From the NCBI GenBank assembly GCA_946902875.1, contig OX336342.1, forward strand, positions 13,633,523-13,697,522: a stretch of DNA of 64,000 bases. The letters are read 5' to 3'. The notes under the pieces were generated by a model. That model saw only the letters and a program-made list of their open reading frames with translations. It searched no databases and was not told the origin of the DNA. Shown here in pieces: positions 52,712-63,540 of this stretch. Numbering within the stretch: the stretch's first letter is position 1; every line of letters begins with the position of its first letter. A program made the position numbers and the translations under genes. The DNA comes from Nematopogon swammerdamellus. Taxonomy: Eukaryota; Arthropoda; Insecta; Lepidoptera; Adelidae.

Positions 52712-55700
52712 ATGTTGTATTAATTGTATGTATTGGTGTGTGAAGTTATTTCAGCCGCTCGCAAATGTGTAGAAGCAGGCTGTATGCGTGTAGTGATTAA
52801 TAGTGATTAATCTTTACTGTGCGACGACTCGACGCGCGACGCGGAGGAGGCGCACCGCCGCCGCCGCCACCGCCGCACTATTTATTGCACTAATATTAAA
52901 GGTGGCCGAGGCCCGCGGGCCGGGCTGGCTGTGCTGTGCCCGAGCACAAACTCATTGTTCACCCTATTGTGGAGAGAGAGGGCAGCGTTTGGAGGAAATG
53001 CTATTCGTAGAGATAGGCGGATAAAATATAGGTGTTGAAATAATTTAAATATATGGAATGTTTGATGACAATAATAAATTAAATAATTTAAAAATAAGGG
53101 ATGTTTGATGACACTAAGAAAAAACAAATTTTCTTGGAAACTAAATGGACAGATATTGAGTTTGAAAATTATCTAAGCACCTAATTATATTTAGATAGAG
53201 AATAAGAAAACCAGGAAAAATAATATAAGTTTCGTACGTGCGGTAGACGCAGGATAAAACATCAATACACGGTTCATGGAGGATATGATAATTATTAGCA
53301 ACGAGCCTGAATTTCTTTTCAATATGTAATGTCGCCTCGTTCGTGAAGTAATGTCAGGCTTTGCTATAGCGACTCCGTCGCATGCTCTCACACGCAATAC
53401 AATTCTGTGACATTTGACATACCCTCGCTTCGAGAGATATTTCAAGTATAGAGTCGCACGCATGTAGAATACGAAATAACAAACTAAAAGCAATATATAA
53501 TTTGTCAATGTCTGTCGTCGGCACGCCTCTGCATGTCACCACGGAGCGGAGACCCTGTGGATTACCGTTCATTTTCCCTTATTGTTGAGGCGCCCAGGGC
53601 GAAATTAGGCTCGGAACTCCAGTGGCTGCCGAATCAGGATTAATATTCGTACGTGACGAGGAGGCAGAATATTTCCTTCCACACGAAAAGAAGAGGTATG
53701 TAGTGCGGTCCGCCCGCGCACTCCTCTAACTCGGTTTTATTCGAGCTAACTTTCATATCGGTCTAGTCTCGCATTCCCGGCGAGTGCCGCACAAATTTCC
53801 AAATTGTAACGTAAAGACGAAACATATGAACCGGTCTCGTGAGAGGGTTGTCGCCTGGCAAAAACATGATTTCATAAGGCTCTGCTTAGCACTACAATAA
53901 AATACATGTTATAAATATTCGAGCACGTTGAGTTAAACACAGTACCATTATCCTTATGTCACTTTTCTGTTGGTTCACACCATTCCATTGCGGTGTGCAT
54001 TTTATTCAGATTCAGATTTAGATATTTATTTCGCCATAAAGATCCCTCAACATTAACAATATTTCATTGAGACATAATATGTATATTCAGTATGGTTCGT
54101 TATCATTTTTTATTTGTCATGTCCCATTCAGCAATGCAATCTATAAGAACCGGGTAAGAAAACTTATGGAGCTTTTTTTTAATATAACTTATGTACTCAG
54201 TTTGAATTACGTTAAATAGAACATACTATATCTAAGCTATAATCTAATTTTCATCACAATTTTGAGCTTTCCTCATACCTCCTTTTCCTTTTACTTTTAC
54301 CTTTTCTTCCTCACTATATTACTTATGTAATAAAAAAAACATTGGTTAGTATCTGTGTTAGTTAGTAAGGTCTGTTACCAACAAATCATTCACGTTGTCT
54401 AAGATCACGTTGTATGTAAATGAACCCTTTTGACTAAGGTTGTGTCATCTAATAGGTAAACGGCCCTGAAGGATTAAATCCGTAACGGCTGAAGTGACAA
54501 TGTGCATTGTATAGTGTTCGGCTTCTAAAGACGGTGGATAATGCGGGCACCATGGCGGACAAGAGACGAATTCCTGCGCAGCTTCATCAATTATTCGCAC
54601 ATGGTATCACTGGGGAACGTACCGCCGCGCGCCGCGCCGCCGCATGTCGGATCACGCCCACGCATCCATACTGACAGCTAGTTAATGTTGTACTAATAGT
54701 AGAGTCCCTTGTGACGAAATACACTATGAACAATTTGAATTATTATATCATAAGGTATATGTAACTGCCTTTTGTCAGTGCATAGATAATTTAATATGTA
54801 TGAATTTAATATGTCAGAATGGCGATTCATGTTAACAAAATCATGGGCTTGGATATCACACATCTACCTATTTTTAACATATAATATAATTGATGTTCAC
54901 TCAGTGCGGTGGTGTTGATCTGTTGATCAGGAAGTACTGAAACACAGCGACTATTCGACATGGGTGGTCAGAGTGTATGTACAATGTATTTACTAATGCA
55001 TTGCTCGCCTCGATCCATTACTGCCGGCACTGTTTGATCATCAGGTACCTTACAAGAATTAATTACACGAACTAGCATGTGAATAGTTCGGCGGTCATGC
55101 GTGTGAGATGTGTCACGACTGCACCTTAGATACATTGTATTTGACGAAAACATATACGAGTACTGTAGCTAAGTATTGTAAACTCTGCAAACTAGATTGA
55201 TCTCCATCTTCCCATTTTTCATCTTCACAGTAAAGTGCTTTTGAAAACATCGCCGCTAGGTAGATTTTGGGATTTTTTAAACTCGGCTTGTGAAGTCGTA
55301 GAGCGAAAGTGTATCAAAATATTTAAATTGTATTATTTTAGTTCCCTAATACAAGTGCACGTGTTTACATGAATTTATTCTAAAAGGTTATCTAAGCAAC
55401 TTTAGTGAGATCATATTTCATTCAAACATGAGTACGACGTTCACCTTTTAACTAAGTACACCCATTTATGTCGACGCTGAGAGACGACGAGAAGTTCACG
55501 TCCTACACAAAATTAGTTTTGGAACAAATGCGTAACTTTTATAACTGACTCCCCTTTATTTTGTGTTCCTGCCTTCTTACTATGTAGTCATTTAAAATAA
55601 ATAATAAACTTGAGCAATATTAGTTAAAGTACATGGACTAAATGAAATGTTAAACATATTTGTAAGAAATCATAAAATATGAAATGTTCATCTCTAATTA

Positions 55701-56842
55701 AAGACACAAGCTATCTCTACTCTAAATCGTATCGATTTTATTTTAATATGAGAGGGAAAGTAAAAAAATTCTTCCTGAATCAACCCTTTGAAGATTTGCA
55801 AAGCTTATCATCATACAGATATATTGTGTGTGTTCCCCGTATTTTGAGTTTTCTCTCGGGGATACGAAAAATGGAGGAAAAATTATACATACACTTGGGC
55901 CTTCCTCAATCAACCCTTAAAGTTATGCAAATGTATATAACCAACCACGAACAATGTAGAGAGATAAGAAGAAGGAGGTTTATATAGAAGCGGTATTGTA
56001 AATAACACGGTAAGTATAGCTAGAGCACATAGGCGCAGCTCGCGAGAAGTTGACATGTCTGTGAGAAGTGGCACGATTTACGAGTACGTAGAACGCCCCC
56101 CTCGCGCGCGTGTGGGCGCCGCTAGGGTACTCTTATCTTATCTGTTATAAGGACTTCTACAAGGACACCTCAGCTGAAGTGACGAAAAATGAATTAGAAA
56201 AGAAGAGCCACACTTATTCATCTTCAAATCTTGGTTGTTACGTTCTCTGATTTTAGAAATTTGACGAAATGAAATGATATTGTATCTACTTAATAAAAAG
56301 GGAATTTATTTTAAGAAATTTGAATTAATGTATAGTTTTTCTTCTCTGAAAATCTTTTTCATATTCGTTATTATCACACAGTCGCCAATCGTTGTTCTGT
56401 GGTTATTATGATCTTTCCCATAGTGTGGCTTGACACGTTTGAAGTTTTAGTTAGACTTAGGAGTTTAATGATCTGCATAAATTTATATATCAACGTCAGC
56501 TAACAAAAATACACCAGACGAGAAAAAGAAGTAGCGGCTAGTAAATTAAATTTCCTCTTACAGTCGGCTCGATGCTGCTCCGCACCACCGCCCCACCGCC
56601 CCACCGCCCTCGCTCTTCTGAGCTATTGTGAAGCGGCGATAATAACTTTTCCTCCTCGTTGACGAATAAAACTATTAACCGCATTCATTTGAACGCTGTT
56701 CGCTTTTCTTTTTGGCTGGCGAATCGGAAATAACGTGACGGTACCGCTGCTGGTTTTATTTAAAAATACTGCAGAACTCGTTCTCATTTCCGGAAGAATG
56801 TTCATTTATGTCTCTTTGAAGCGCCTTAAATTGTGTATTAAT
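52712..56842. other. No gene recognised
   Basis: A CpG-rich patch with GCC repeats lies at 52810-52930. GATGTTTGATGACA occurs twice 43 bp apart near 53057 and 53100. AATCAACCCTTTGAAGATTT is partly repeated 125 bp on near 55903. A small GC patch lies at 54620-54660 and CACCGCCC repeats at 56583-56610. Frames of 60-105 codons (for example 53191-53508 and 55679-55987) show no recognisable domain. Confidence 0.4.
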
Positions 56843-56935
56843 TACCCGACTGCGGCGAAGCCAAAATGAGGGTAATGTGTTTAACCTGAATATTTGTATG
56901 TATGTATGTTATCAATTATCGTGTCTGGCTTATCA
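56843..56935 (+). repeat. CCCGACT-family repeat, 5' part
   Basis: ATTACCCGACTGCGGCGAAG, CCAAAATGAGGGTAATGTG and TTTGTATGTATGTATG. The same opening as at 45174 but without a mirrored end nearby. Confidence 0.5.
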
Positions 56936-57009
56936 GATTTAGTAAATCATTAACACAAACCATTTAGCATGCATTATGATCGCCGGGAAAGTAGAAATGC
57001 ATTTTCCAC

Positions 57010-57183
57010 TTCTCTGCTCTGTAAACCTTCACAAGGTTGAAGGACCTTGGGGGGTTGAGGGGCATGAATGGCACCTGTTAGGCCAGCATGGCAATCGCAA
57101 ACCCCGCATACGACCGAATGTCCATGGGCGTCGATAGACACCTCATCATGGGTCACATGTCGAGCTTTCAATAAAAATAAAAA
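57010..57183 (+). pseudogene. CR1/Jockey-type LINE 3' end fragment
   Basis: CACCTGTTAGGCCAGCATGG, CGAATGTCCATGGGCGTCGA and GGTCACATGTCGAGCTTTC then A-rich sequence. It parallels the 3' end of 35600-36178 (GAATGCCCATGGGCATCG, CCACATGTCGCGCTATCC). Only the last codons and 3' untranslated part remain. Confidence 0.55.
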
Positions 57184-57801
57184 GTTTCACAGCGTTGTGT
57201 TAAATGTCCTCATACCGCAATAAAACATGCGTAAATTAAAGTATAAATTTACATTTTAAATAAGGAACAAGATATGTTTGGTCAACATTAAATACCTGTA
57301 ATTTTATCCCAGATATTTATCTAATGTCAGCCGGGCACTTTGTCGAGCGACAACCGCACTCCAACCTCATTAACATAATCGAAACACGGAGGGCGGGGGA
57401 GCGCTCGAGTTCTCCTCCAAAGAGAATTTCATCTACAATAAAAAATGTTTCGAATCGTCCATGCAAATGAAAGTATACGTCAAAGGTGTCACATGGGGGT
57501 GTTGAATAACTAAGTGAGCCGGGAGCGGGTCCGGCGCGGTGCGGAGAGCAGTGAAGAGGTACAGGAGGGTATTTTTTTGTAAAGAGAGCTGAAAGGGGGT
57601 CGGCGGGCTTCTGATATATTCAATAACTCGGCGAGTGTTGTGCGGGCGGACCCTCGTCTCCACACATCTGATGCAGTGCGGGATAATATGAGGCGAACAT
57701 TTTGGCGCGACGTCGATTTACATATTAATTAAGTATTCTCCGAGGTGATTAAATAAATTAAACCTAAAGTGAAATATCCTTATCTGTAGACAACGCAGAC
57801 A
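57184..57801. other. No gene recognised
   Basis: A 76-codon minus frame over a GC-rich stretch (57505-57660) has no domain. Confidence 0.45.
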
Positions 57802-57809
57802 ATGAGACC

Positions 57810-58091
57810 CACAGAGCATCAAATACCGCGCGCGCCTCTCCTAGAGGCGAAAGTAATAATAATATTTGAAACCCAATAACTGCGCGCAGTGCTGCTAGCG
57901 CTTCGTATGTGTGTGTGTTTGTGTTAGTATCGACACTACACACAAAGAGGAGCAAGTTAGGCACACGCACAAAACAAATGCGCACGCACAACACACATAT
58001 GTAAGTCATAGGCCACGCCCACAGGCGTTGTAGGGAAATCGCGCTCAGGGCGTCTCTAGGAGGGGGCGCGCGCGGTATTCGATGCTCTGTG
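57810..58091. mobile_element. hAT-like non-autonomous element, family hAT-4 (282 bp)
   Basis: Exact 8-bp duplication ATGAGACC at 57802-57809 and 58092-58099. The inverted ends start CACAGAGCATCAAATACCGC and match for about 38 bp with three mismatches. Inner TG-rich and CA-rich stretches (57903-57925, 57960-58000) are also mirrored. The 8-bp duplication suggests hAT, although CAC instead of CAG at the tip is less typical. The 113-codon minus frame is the palindrome reading through. Confidence 0.75.
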
Positions 58092-58099
58092 ATGAGACC

Positions 58100-58468
58100 T
58101 CTCACGGCGCTTACTCTACATTAATAAATTGCTCTGTGGGTATGAAATGGTTGGTTTATTATTAGATGTAAGCCGCGTATAGATTCTGTCCCTGTTCTTG
58201 AGTCTTGACGTACACGCTCCGTCAGTAACTTAGCACATCAATTAACTTCTAATATCCGCCATTTAGCCACTTACTTAGTTTACTCGATTAATCACTCTCT
58301 GATGTCACCGCCACACTCACCCTATCCGGACTCTACGGCGGGAGAGAGAGTCTTCGTCCAACTTTTATCGCCGGACCCTTTTCGATAATCTTGCATGTTA
58401 ATTGTATACGTTGATAGATTCCAATCCGTGTCACAATAATCTAGAGCGGACGCAAAGACCTTCGTGAT
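58100..58468. other. No gene recognised
   Basis: No feature seen. Confidence 0.45.
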
Positions 58469-58702
58469 TACTTTTTTATGGAACTGACATAGTTGGCTAT
58501 ATGACCTACAGCTAGGTACCTGTACCAGCTATGTCAGCCTATTGTTGAACTAGGTGTCATGTCAGTACTTCCCTTTGGTCGCGCCGGTTAAACTAAACTA
58601 TGAAAACGAGAACTATTTACATAGCTGCTTCCAACGATCGTTCATTCAGTGCGGTGGTACCAATGTGGATGCGTTTAAGCCCTATCACCTAATTAAGGTA
58701 AG
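58469..58702 (-). repeat. Family P retroposon, most diverged copy
   Basis: A T run, ATGGAACTGACATAGTTGGC, TGTCAGTACTTCCCTTTGGT, AACTATTTACATAGCTGCTT and TCATTCAGTGCGGTGGTACC follow the P order on the minus strand with many substitutions and small insertions. It is probably the oldest P copy in the window. Confidence 0.65.
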
Positions 58703-59149
58703 GGAAGAGACAGAGTTTTACGTGGAATCCGAACCACGGTCAACCTCAACAGTCGATCCGCCACCCAAGTTCTGACCACGCCGGCTATGCTTAATTTCGT
58801 AATCGACGATCTATGGCATCACAAAGCTACAGAGCCTGACATACTAAAGCTTGTCGAGAAGAATCGATTAAGAAGTATGTTTTTGTCACAAGTGTAACTT
58901 ATTCTTAGTTTCATCTACTGGAAACTTAATTATTCTATAAAATATCATTAGACAAGTCAATATTTTTAATGACTGATTTATTGAAGAAAAACAAAGCTTA
59001 AAAAATCCAAATTATACTTCAAAATCTAACTTTACAAATTTCCGTATTCATTCATTTACCGGCAGGGAAGATTTTTTCTAGAATCATTAGAAACAAAGTT
59101 AAAAAGAAATTAAATTCTAGATAATAATTCAAATATAGACTAATAAGGT
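58703..59149. other. No gene recognised
   Basis: No feature seen. Confidence 0.45.
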
Positions 59150-59480
59150 AGTCGCGTGCGCGATGCCTCACGTCATTCCTTGTTACAGGCGCGCGAGGCG
59201 AGATGGCGGCGGCGCGGCGGGGCGGTGCGGTGGCGGCGGGGCGGTGCGGTGGCGGCGGGGCGGCGCGACAAGTCATTTGTCAGACGCCATATTAGACACG
59301 AAAAAACACTGAGAAGTCGGGGCGGGTGTCGCCCTTCTTGCCATCACCGCCGCCGCCGCCGCGCCCCGGTACCTGCGGGCGGGCGGGCGCTCTGCGACGC
59401 GCGACACCCCGTGCGCCCGCCTCGCGCAGCTAGCGGTGAGCGCCCGCCCGCCCGCCCGCCCCAGCACACTCACTAGTGAG
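59150..59480. other. Strong CpG-rich islet
   Basis: The most GC-rich interval outside mobile elements. It contains a duplicated GGGGCGGTGCGGTGGCGGC block near 59220-59255, GAGATGGCGGCGG (YY1/Pho-like), and GCGGTGAGCGCCC near 59430 that could be a splice donor. Frames of 74-106 codons on both strands are Arg/Ala/Gly-rich and overlap, so I give no coding call. A promoter or 5' exon is possible. Confidence 0.4.
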
Positions 59481-60773
59481 TTGTGACTGTAATCAGCGTC
59501 CAAGTACTAAAGCACACTTTTAATTGTAAACGGAACTTGAAAGTCAAAAGATAATTAAGCCGTCCTTTCTTTATTTTTTTTCTAACAAAAAACTAAATAA
59601 ATTCACAAAGACAGCTCATATCATATTCACTACCTAGTTCAATGCTATCGCTAAAAGTTATTTTAGACACCTTTATTTATGCTTCTTTTCATTACAAATG
59701 AATTTACGCGCCGCACGTGATGTGTCGTTTTATAACCAGTTTTTTAAGTGTGTAAAATATGACTAAATTTAATGGATACATTTGAATAAATTTTATTCTG
59801 CGCACTGTATACGTGGATGCAAATTCTATAGGCTTGCGTGGGTCCAAAAATGCATAGCAGCTAGCCCGCGCCCACTTCGGTTCGGCTGTAAATAGCAAGA
59901 ATTCACTCGTTATGGCGAAGTTCCGGTGGAGATGACGCCACCGCGTCACTCCGCTTCAGCCACGTGATGAATGACTTACTTGAGTGACTTACCTTTGAGA
60001 TGCCGCCGTCGCCGCCGCCGCCACAGTCGCCACACCACCCGCCAGCCACAATGAATATAAATAGTCCAGCCCGATGGACTGAGCTAATGATATCTGACTT
60101 GAGTTTTTAAGGAGAAAATAAATTGCGCAGAGAAATTGAAAGTTTAACTTAATATCTCTTATTAGTATTTTCCCTCTTCTACTATATTTAAATTATATTA
60201 TAAATCTTCTCTTAAAAATGAAATTATTCTTAAAAAAATTTAAAATTTCACCTCGACATTCGCCTTTGAAATATTTCCTATTTAATGACAAACAACAATA
60301 AACCTGTTGAACACTGTTGAACATTACCCAATTCCTTTTGGTAGGTACGCTCAAAAGGAATCGATCAACATCTCGATATCCTACAATATAAAACTGTGGT
60401 TTAGAAGACTCATTAAAATTTTCTACTTAAGAGTCTGGCCATAATATGAATTCTTTACCCAAATATGACCGACCACCCCAGTTTTTTTAAATCCGAGTAT
60501 GGTACACAGATCATAGCTGGAAGAAACAAACTTGATTGATATCTCAATTAGTTTCTTTCAAAATTAATATACAATTTAGTCGGGCGTTTTAGACACAAGC
60601 ACTACCTAGGTAGATGACTTTTTCATTTGATTTGATTAATTAATTATATTAATTTAAATGTTTATTACAAGATAAAGGCACAAATTTATATTTAATAGAA
60701 TCGCCGCATTTGAAAACGTATGTGCGTGGAATATTTCGTCCTTAAAAGTGATATTTCGCGTGAAACTTGCGAA
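59481..60773. other. No gene; possible minus-strand splice donor at 59992
   Basis: On the minus strand a GC-rich, CGG-repeat stretch (60050-59994) runs into CTCAAAG, then GTAAGTCACT, a consensus donor. No acceptor or protein family supports an exon. The rest is AT-rich. Confidence 0.35.
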
Positions 60774-60807
60774 TATAAAAAGTGCCCGTTACAAGTTGGC
60801 GTCAGTC
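60774..60807 (+). promoter_or_regulatory. Candidate core promoter: TATA plus initiator
   Basis: TATAAAAAG starts at 60774 and the arthropod-type initiator TCAGTC at 60802-60807 puts the +1 adenine at 60804, 30 bp downstream of the TATA start. This is the textbook spacing. No ATG follows in the first 125 bp, so a transcript would have an untranslated leader. CGGACGGTGAAAGG near 60907 is a weak donor. The LINE ORF1 starts 1.1 kb further on; a link is unproven. Confidence 0.35.
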
Positions 60808-61889
60808 ACTCACTTCACATTAAGATTCTACGGAAACAAGATCTGAGCGACATCGGCACCTACGACGAGGAGGGAACATTCAAAGTACCTACACTGCAAC
60901 GACGACGGACGGTGAAAGGAACCACTAGATAACCTCAAATCCGCGCTGCGCCCCACCGGCACCGGCCCGCTGCTGTCTCGAGCGCTAAACGGGCTGCATA
61001 TTATCAACCACTGACAAGGCCTCCAGCTCACGGGCGACGACGCGGACGGGACGACTTACTACGCAGCCGTCAGCTGGGCATTAATGTAATTATTGCTGTG
61101 TCGATGTGATGTGCCTACGTACTTCATTATCACCATACCTAAAGCGTGAGTAAACATTGTCAATTACTTAGCTATATTAAAATAATACACCTACCTACCA
61201 ACATACACACCTAATGTAATCATAAACTCACAATACAATATACATAAGTAGCTACTATACATACATGGCTAGGGCTATTTTAATAAAAAAATAAAAAAAA
61301 TATATATTATATACTGATTATTTATTAGTGTAGGTTACAAAATTCACACCTTGTTTGTTGTTGACAAATGAACAGCAGCGGCTTCTATCACTGCACTGAC
61401 GCACTTACACAATCAATTGCATACTAGCACGCAAGTAATTTAATCATAACAGTAGGTACTAGTAAAAGGCATTTTTTTTTTCTCTTCTCTTATATAGATA
61501 TACCCATCACTCAAAATTTTTACAGGACAACTATTTTGATAGTAGGTATATATAGTATACATAGCTATTATACTTAGACCGTTGTAAATTTATCCAGTCT
61601 GTCCTAGTCTGTGGCTTGGTAATAAAACTTGTAAAGTGTGATCTTACTAGATCACAAACTATACATCTGCAGTGTTGCAAGTGTGTCCTTTTCCCCTCAT
61701 TTATAAGTAATTTATCTAAATAAATAAGAGTCTATAGATACCTTAAGTATGTATAGGGTTTAGAGTTCGTATAGGGTTATATTATATAGGTATATAACTT
61801 GTAGTTACATACACAAAAGATTTAAATTTAGGTAATAAATTTATTTCATCATATTACAATCTAGTACATATTTTGGTGTAACATTCTAA
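60808..61889. other. No gene; possible LINE 5' leader
   Basis: AT-rich with many TACCTAC strings. Part of it may be the 5' untranslated region of the CR1-type LINE that follows. I cannot place the element's 5' end. Confidence 0.4.
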
Positions 61890-62747
61890 TTGTTTTCGAA
61901 AAATTCTCTTTTCATGCGCACACGGAGCCAAACTGGGGCTGCTGCGGCAGCTAAGATGGAAGATCAAATCGCCACCCTGGAGCAGCAGATCGAAGAGCTC
62001 CGCAAGTTGAACGACCATCTCCTCGCAGAGCAGGCTGAAAATGCGCGGGAATTTGATAAGCTTCTGGCGTCCACTGTGCCGCTCAAGAAGATGCTCTCCG
62101 AGAAGGAGCAGTACATCGAGGAGCTTCAATCTGACAGGCTGAAACTCATGGACACCATCGGTGAATATGAAAGTGATAGGAAGGAGTTCGAGAGAGTGTT
62201 AGACGAAAATAATGCGATGCAGAGGGAGTTACTGGAAGCACACTACAACAAGGAGATCAGTGGCACCTACTCCTACGACGGCGGCTCGTCGGAACTGCTG
62301 AACGCGCGTGAGGAACTTGCTAACGAGAGGCAACAGAACATTCTACTGCGAAGAGAGATCGCCGACAGGAATGTGACCATCCGTGTGATGTCACTGAGGC
62401 TTACTCACCAGGAGGCAGCACCGCACACGAGATGCAGAAACTCGCTCCCCGCACAGCCCCCCGCATCCCCCACACAACTCATTACCTCGGACACGCCCCC
62501 TTTCCGCACGGAGTCCGGCGATGACACAACACCTTCCCGAAGGAAGACTTCCGCCACTCCCAAAACTCAGAAAACACCGACCAGAGAGACTCCGGCTCCA
62601 GCTCCTAAACTAGCATCTACTTCAGCTACTATTTCTATGGCACCCAAGAAGAAAAATAAAAAGAAGGTAAACAAGAAACCTGGCGCTAGAAGTAAGCAAG
62701 CCGAAGAGCCAGTCACAACCAGCTCGGCCAAAGCAGAAAAGAGATAA
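61890..62747 (+). CDS. LINE ORF1, N-terminal part: coiled coil and basic tail
   Basis: 285 residues before a stop. It starts MFSKNSLFMRTRSQTGA; the internal Met at 61914 (MRTRSQTG) is the likelier start, since that opening is usual for such ORF1 proteins as I recall. Residues 23-100 and about 140-172 have heptad patterns (QIATLEQQIEELRKLNDHLL; LRREIADRNVTIRVMSLRL) typical of a coiled coil for self-association on LINE RNA. Residues 175-248 are Pro/Ser/Thr-rich and 253-263 are a Lys cluster (KKKNKKKVNKK) that could bind nucleic acid. The frame should run on into the esterase-like part at 62671-63540 but is one base out of phase with it. There is no retroviral-type zinc knuckle. Confidence 0.8.
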   Translation: MFSKNSLFMRTRSQTGAAAAAKMEDQIATLEQQIEELRKLNDHLLAEQAENAREFDKLLASTVPLKKMLSEKEQYIEELQSDRLKLMDTIGEYESDRKEFERVLDENNAMQRELLEAHYNKEISGTYSYDGGSSELLNAREELANERQQNILLRREIADRNVTIRVMSLRLTHQEAAPHTRCRNSLPAQPPASPTQLITSDTPPFRTESGDDTTPSRRKTSATPKTQKTPTRETPAPAPKLASTSATISMAPKKKNKKKVNKKPGARSKQAEEPVTTSSAKAEKR

Positions 62748-63540
62748 ACCTGAAGACAACGGTCAGCTCGGACAGTCTTCAACTGTTATCGAGCAATCAC
62801 CAGTCAGACCTGCAATAAAAACACAAAAAAATAAAGTAACTGTTACCGTCCACGAACGCCAGCCCTGCACTCGTGCCACTGCCACTACTCCCACAGCTTC
62901 CGCACAGAAGAAGAACATTCTCATTGTGAGCGATGAGCACGGCATTGGTATGGCGCAGCACTACAAGGAGGTATGCGGCCCATCAGTGAATGTCACCGCT
63001 TTATGTAAACCGGCCGCGCCGATCAGCGAGATAATTAAAGACTTTCCGCGCAAAGTTTCCGACATGAACGAAGGCGACATTGTCATCCTGATGGCGGCTA
63101 ATGTGGCGAGCAACATGGACCCTAAAATGTATGTAAAGTGTGTCAGGTATGCATCAGAGGTGGGTGCACACAAGAAAGTAAATTTATTTGTAAGCTCATT
63201 GCTGTATATACCTCACTCTGAACGCACCTCACACACTCTAAATGTGACTACCATGAACGATACCGCTTACAGGATAAACCAATTGTTATTTAATCTCACA
63301 GAGTCTGTTCCCAACACAGTATATTTAGATTTAAACTATTTTCCAAGGCAGTGCTACTCAAAAAGAGGACTAATGAACAGCTCAGCCTTGAAAATGCTAG
63401 TCACAAACATTTATAAATGTAACTACTGTACTAGCAAATCAAATTTAACATTCATTCCCTTAGTAGAAAGTAATGGGATAAATGATAGTGCTGGGTCTTT
63501 TTTATGCCGAGACCCAGTAATAACTGTGCTGTGCAATTAA
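62671..63540 (+). CDS. LINE ORF1, C-terminal part: esterase-like domain, out of frame
   Basis: This frame is open from 62671 to the stop at 63538-63540. It reads a Thr/Ser-rich linker and then KKNILIVSDEHGIGMAQHY, where a SGNH esterase block I would stand, and later GDIVILMAANVASN (block III-like strand) and YSKRGLMNSSALKML, where a catalytic Asp/His block would stand. The usual nucleophile in S-D-S-H-G is replaced (SDEHG) and the final His is not evident, so hydrolase activity is doubtful. CR1-group ORF1 proteins are known to carry such an esterase. No Met precedes the domain, so it is not an independent protein. The break from the upstream frame must lie between 62671 and 62747. Confidence 0.75.
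   Translation, partial: TRNLALEVSKPKSQSQPARPKQKRDKPEDNGQLGQSSTVIEQSPVRPAIKTQKNKVTVTVHERQPCTRATATTPTASAQKKNILIVSDEHGIGMAQHYKEVCGPSVNVTALCKPAAPISEIIKDFPRKVSDMNEGDIVILMAANVASNMDPKMYVKCVRYASEVGAHKKVNLFVSSLLYIPHSERTSHTLNVTTMNDTAYRINQLLFNLTESVPNTVYLDLNYFPRQCYSKRGLMNSSALKMLVTNIYKCNYCTSKSNLTFIPLVESNGINDSAGSFLCRDPVITVLCN

Noticed and set aside
55679..55987. 102-codon plus-strand ORF
   Set aside because: No recognisable family; part of the region is a diverged ~125-bp tandem duplication. Kept as unassigned.
57764..58105. 113-codon minus-strand ORF
   Set aside because: Lies almost wholly inside the palindromic 282-bp hAT-like element; open only because the palindrome lacks stops.
59156..59476. 106-codon plus-strand ORF
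   Set aside because: Arg/Gly/Ala-rich translation of a GC-rich islet with simple repeats; the opposite strand is open as well.
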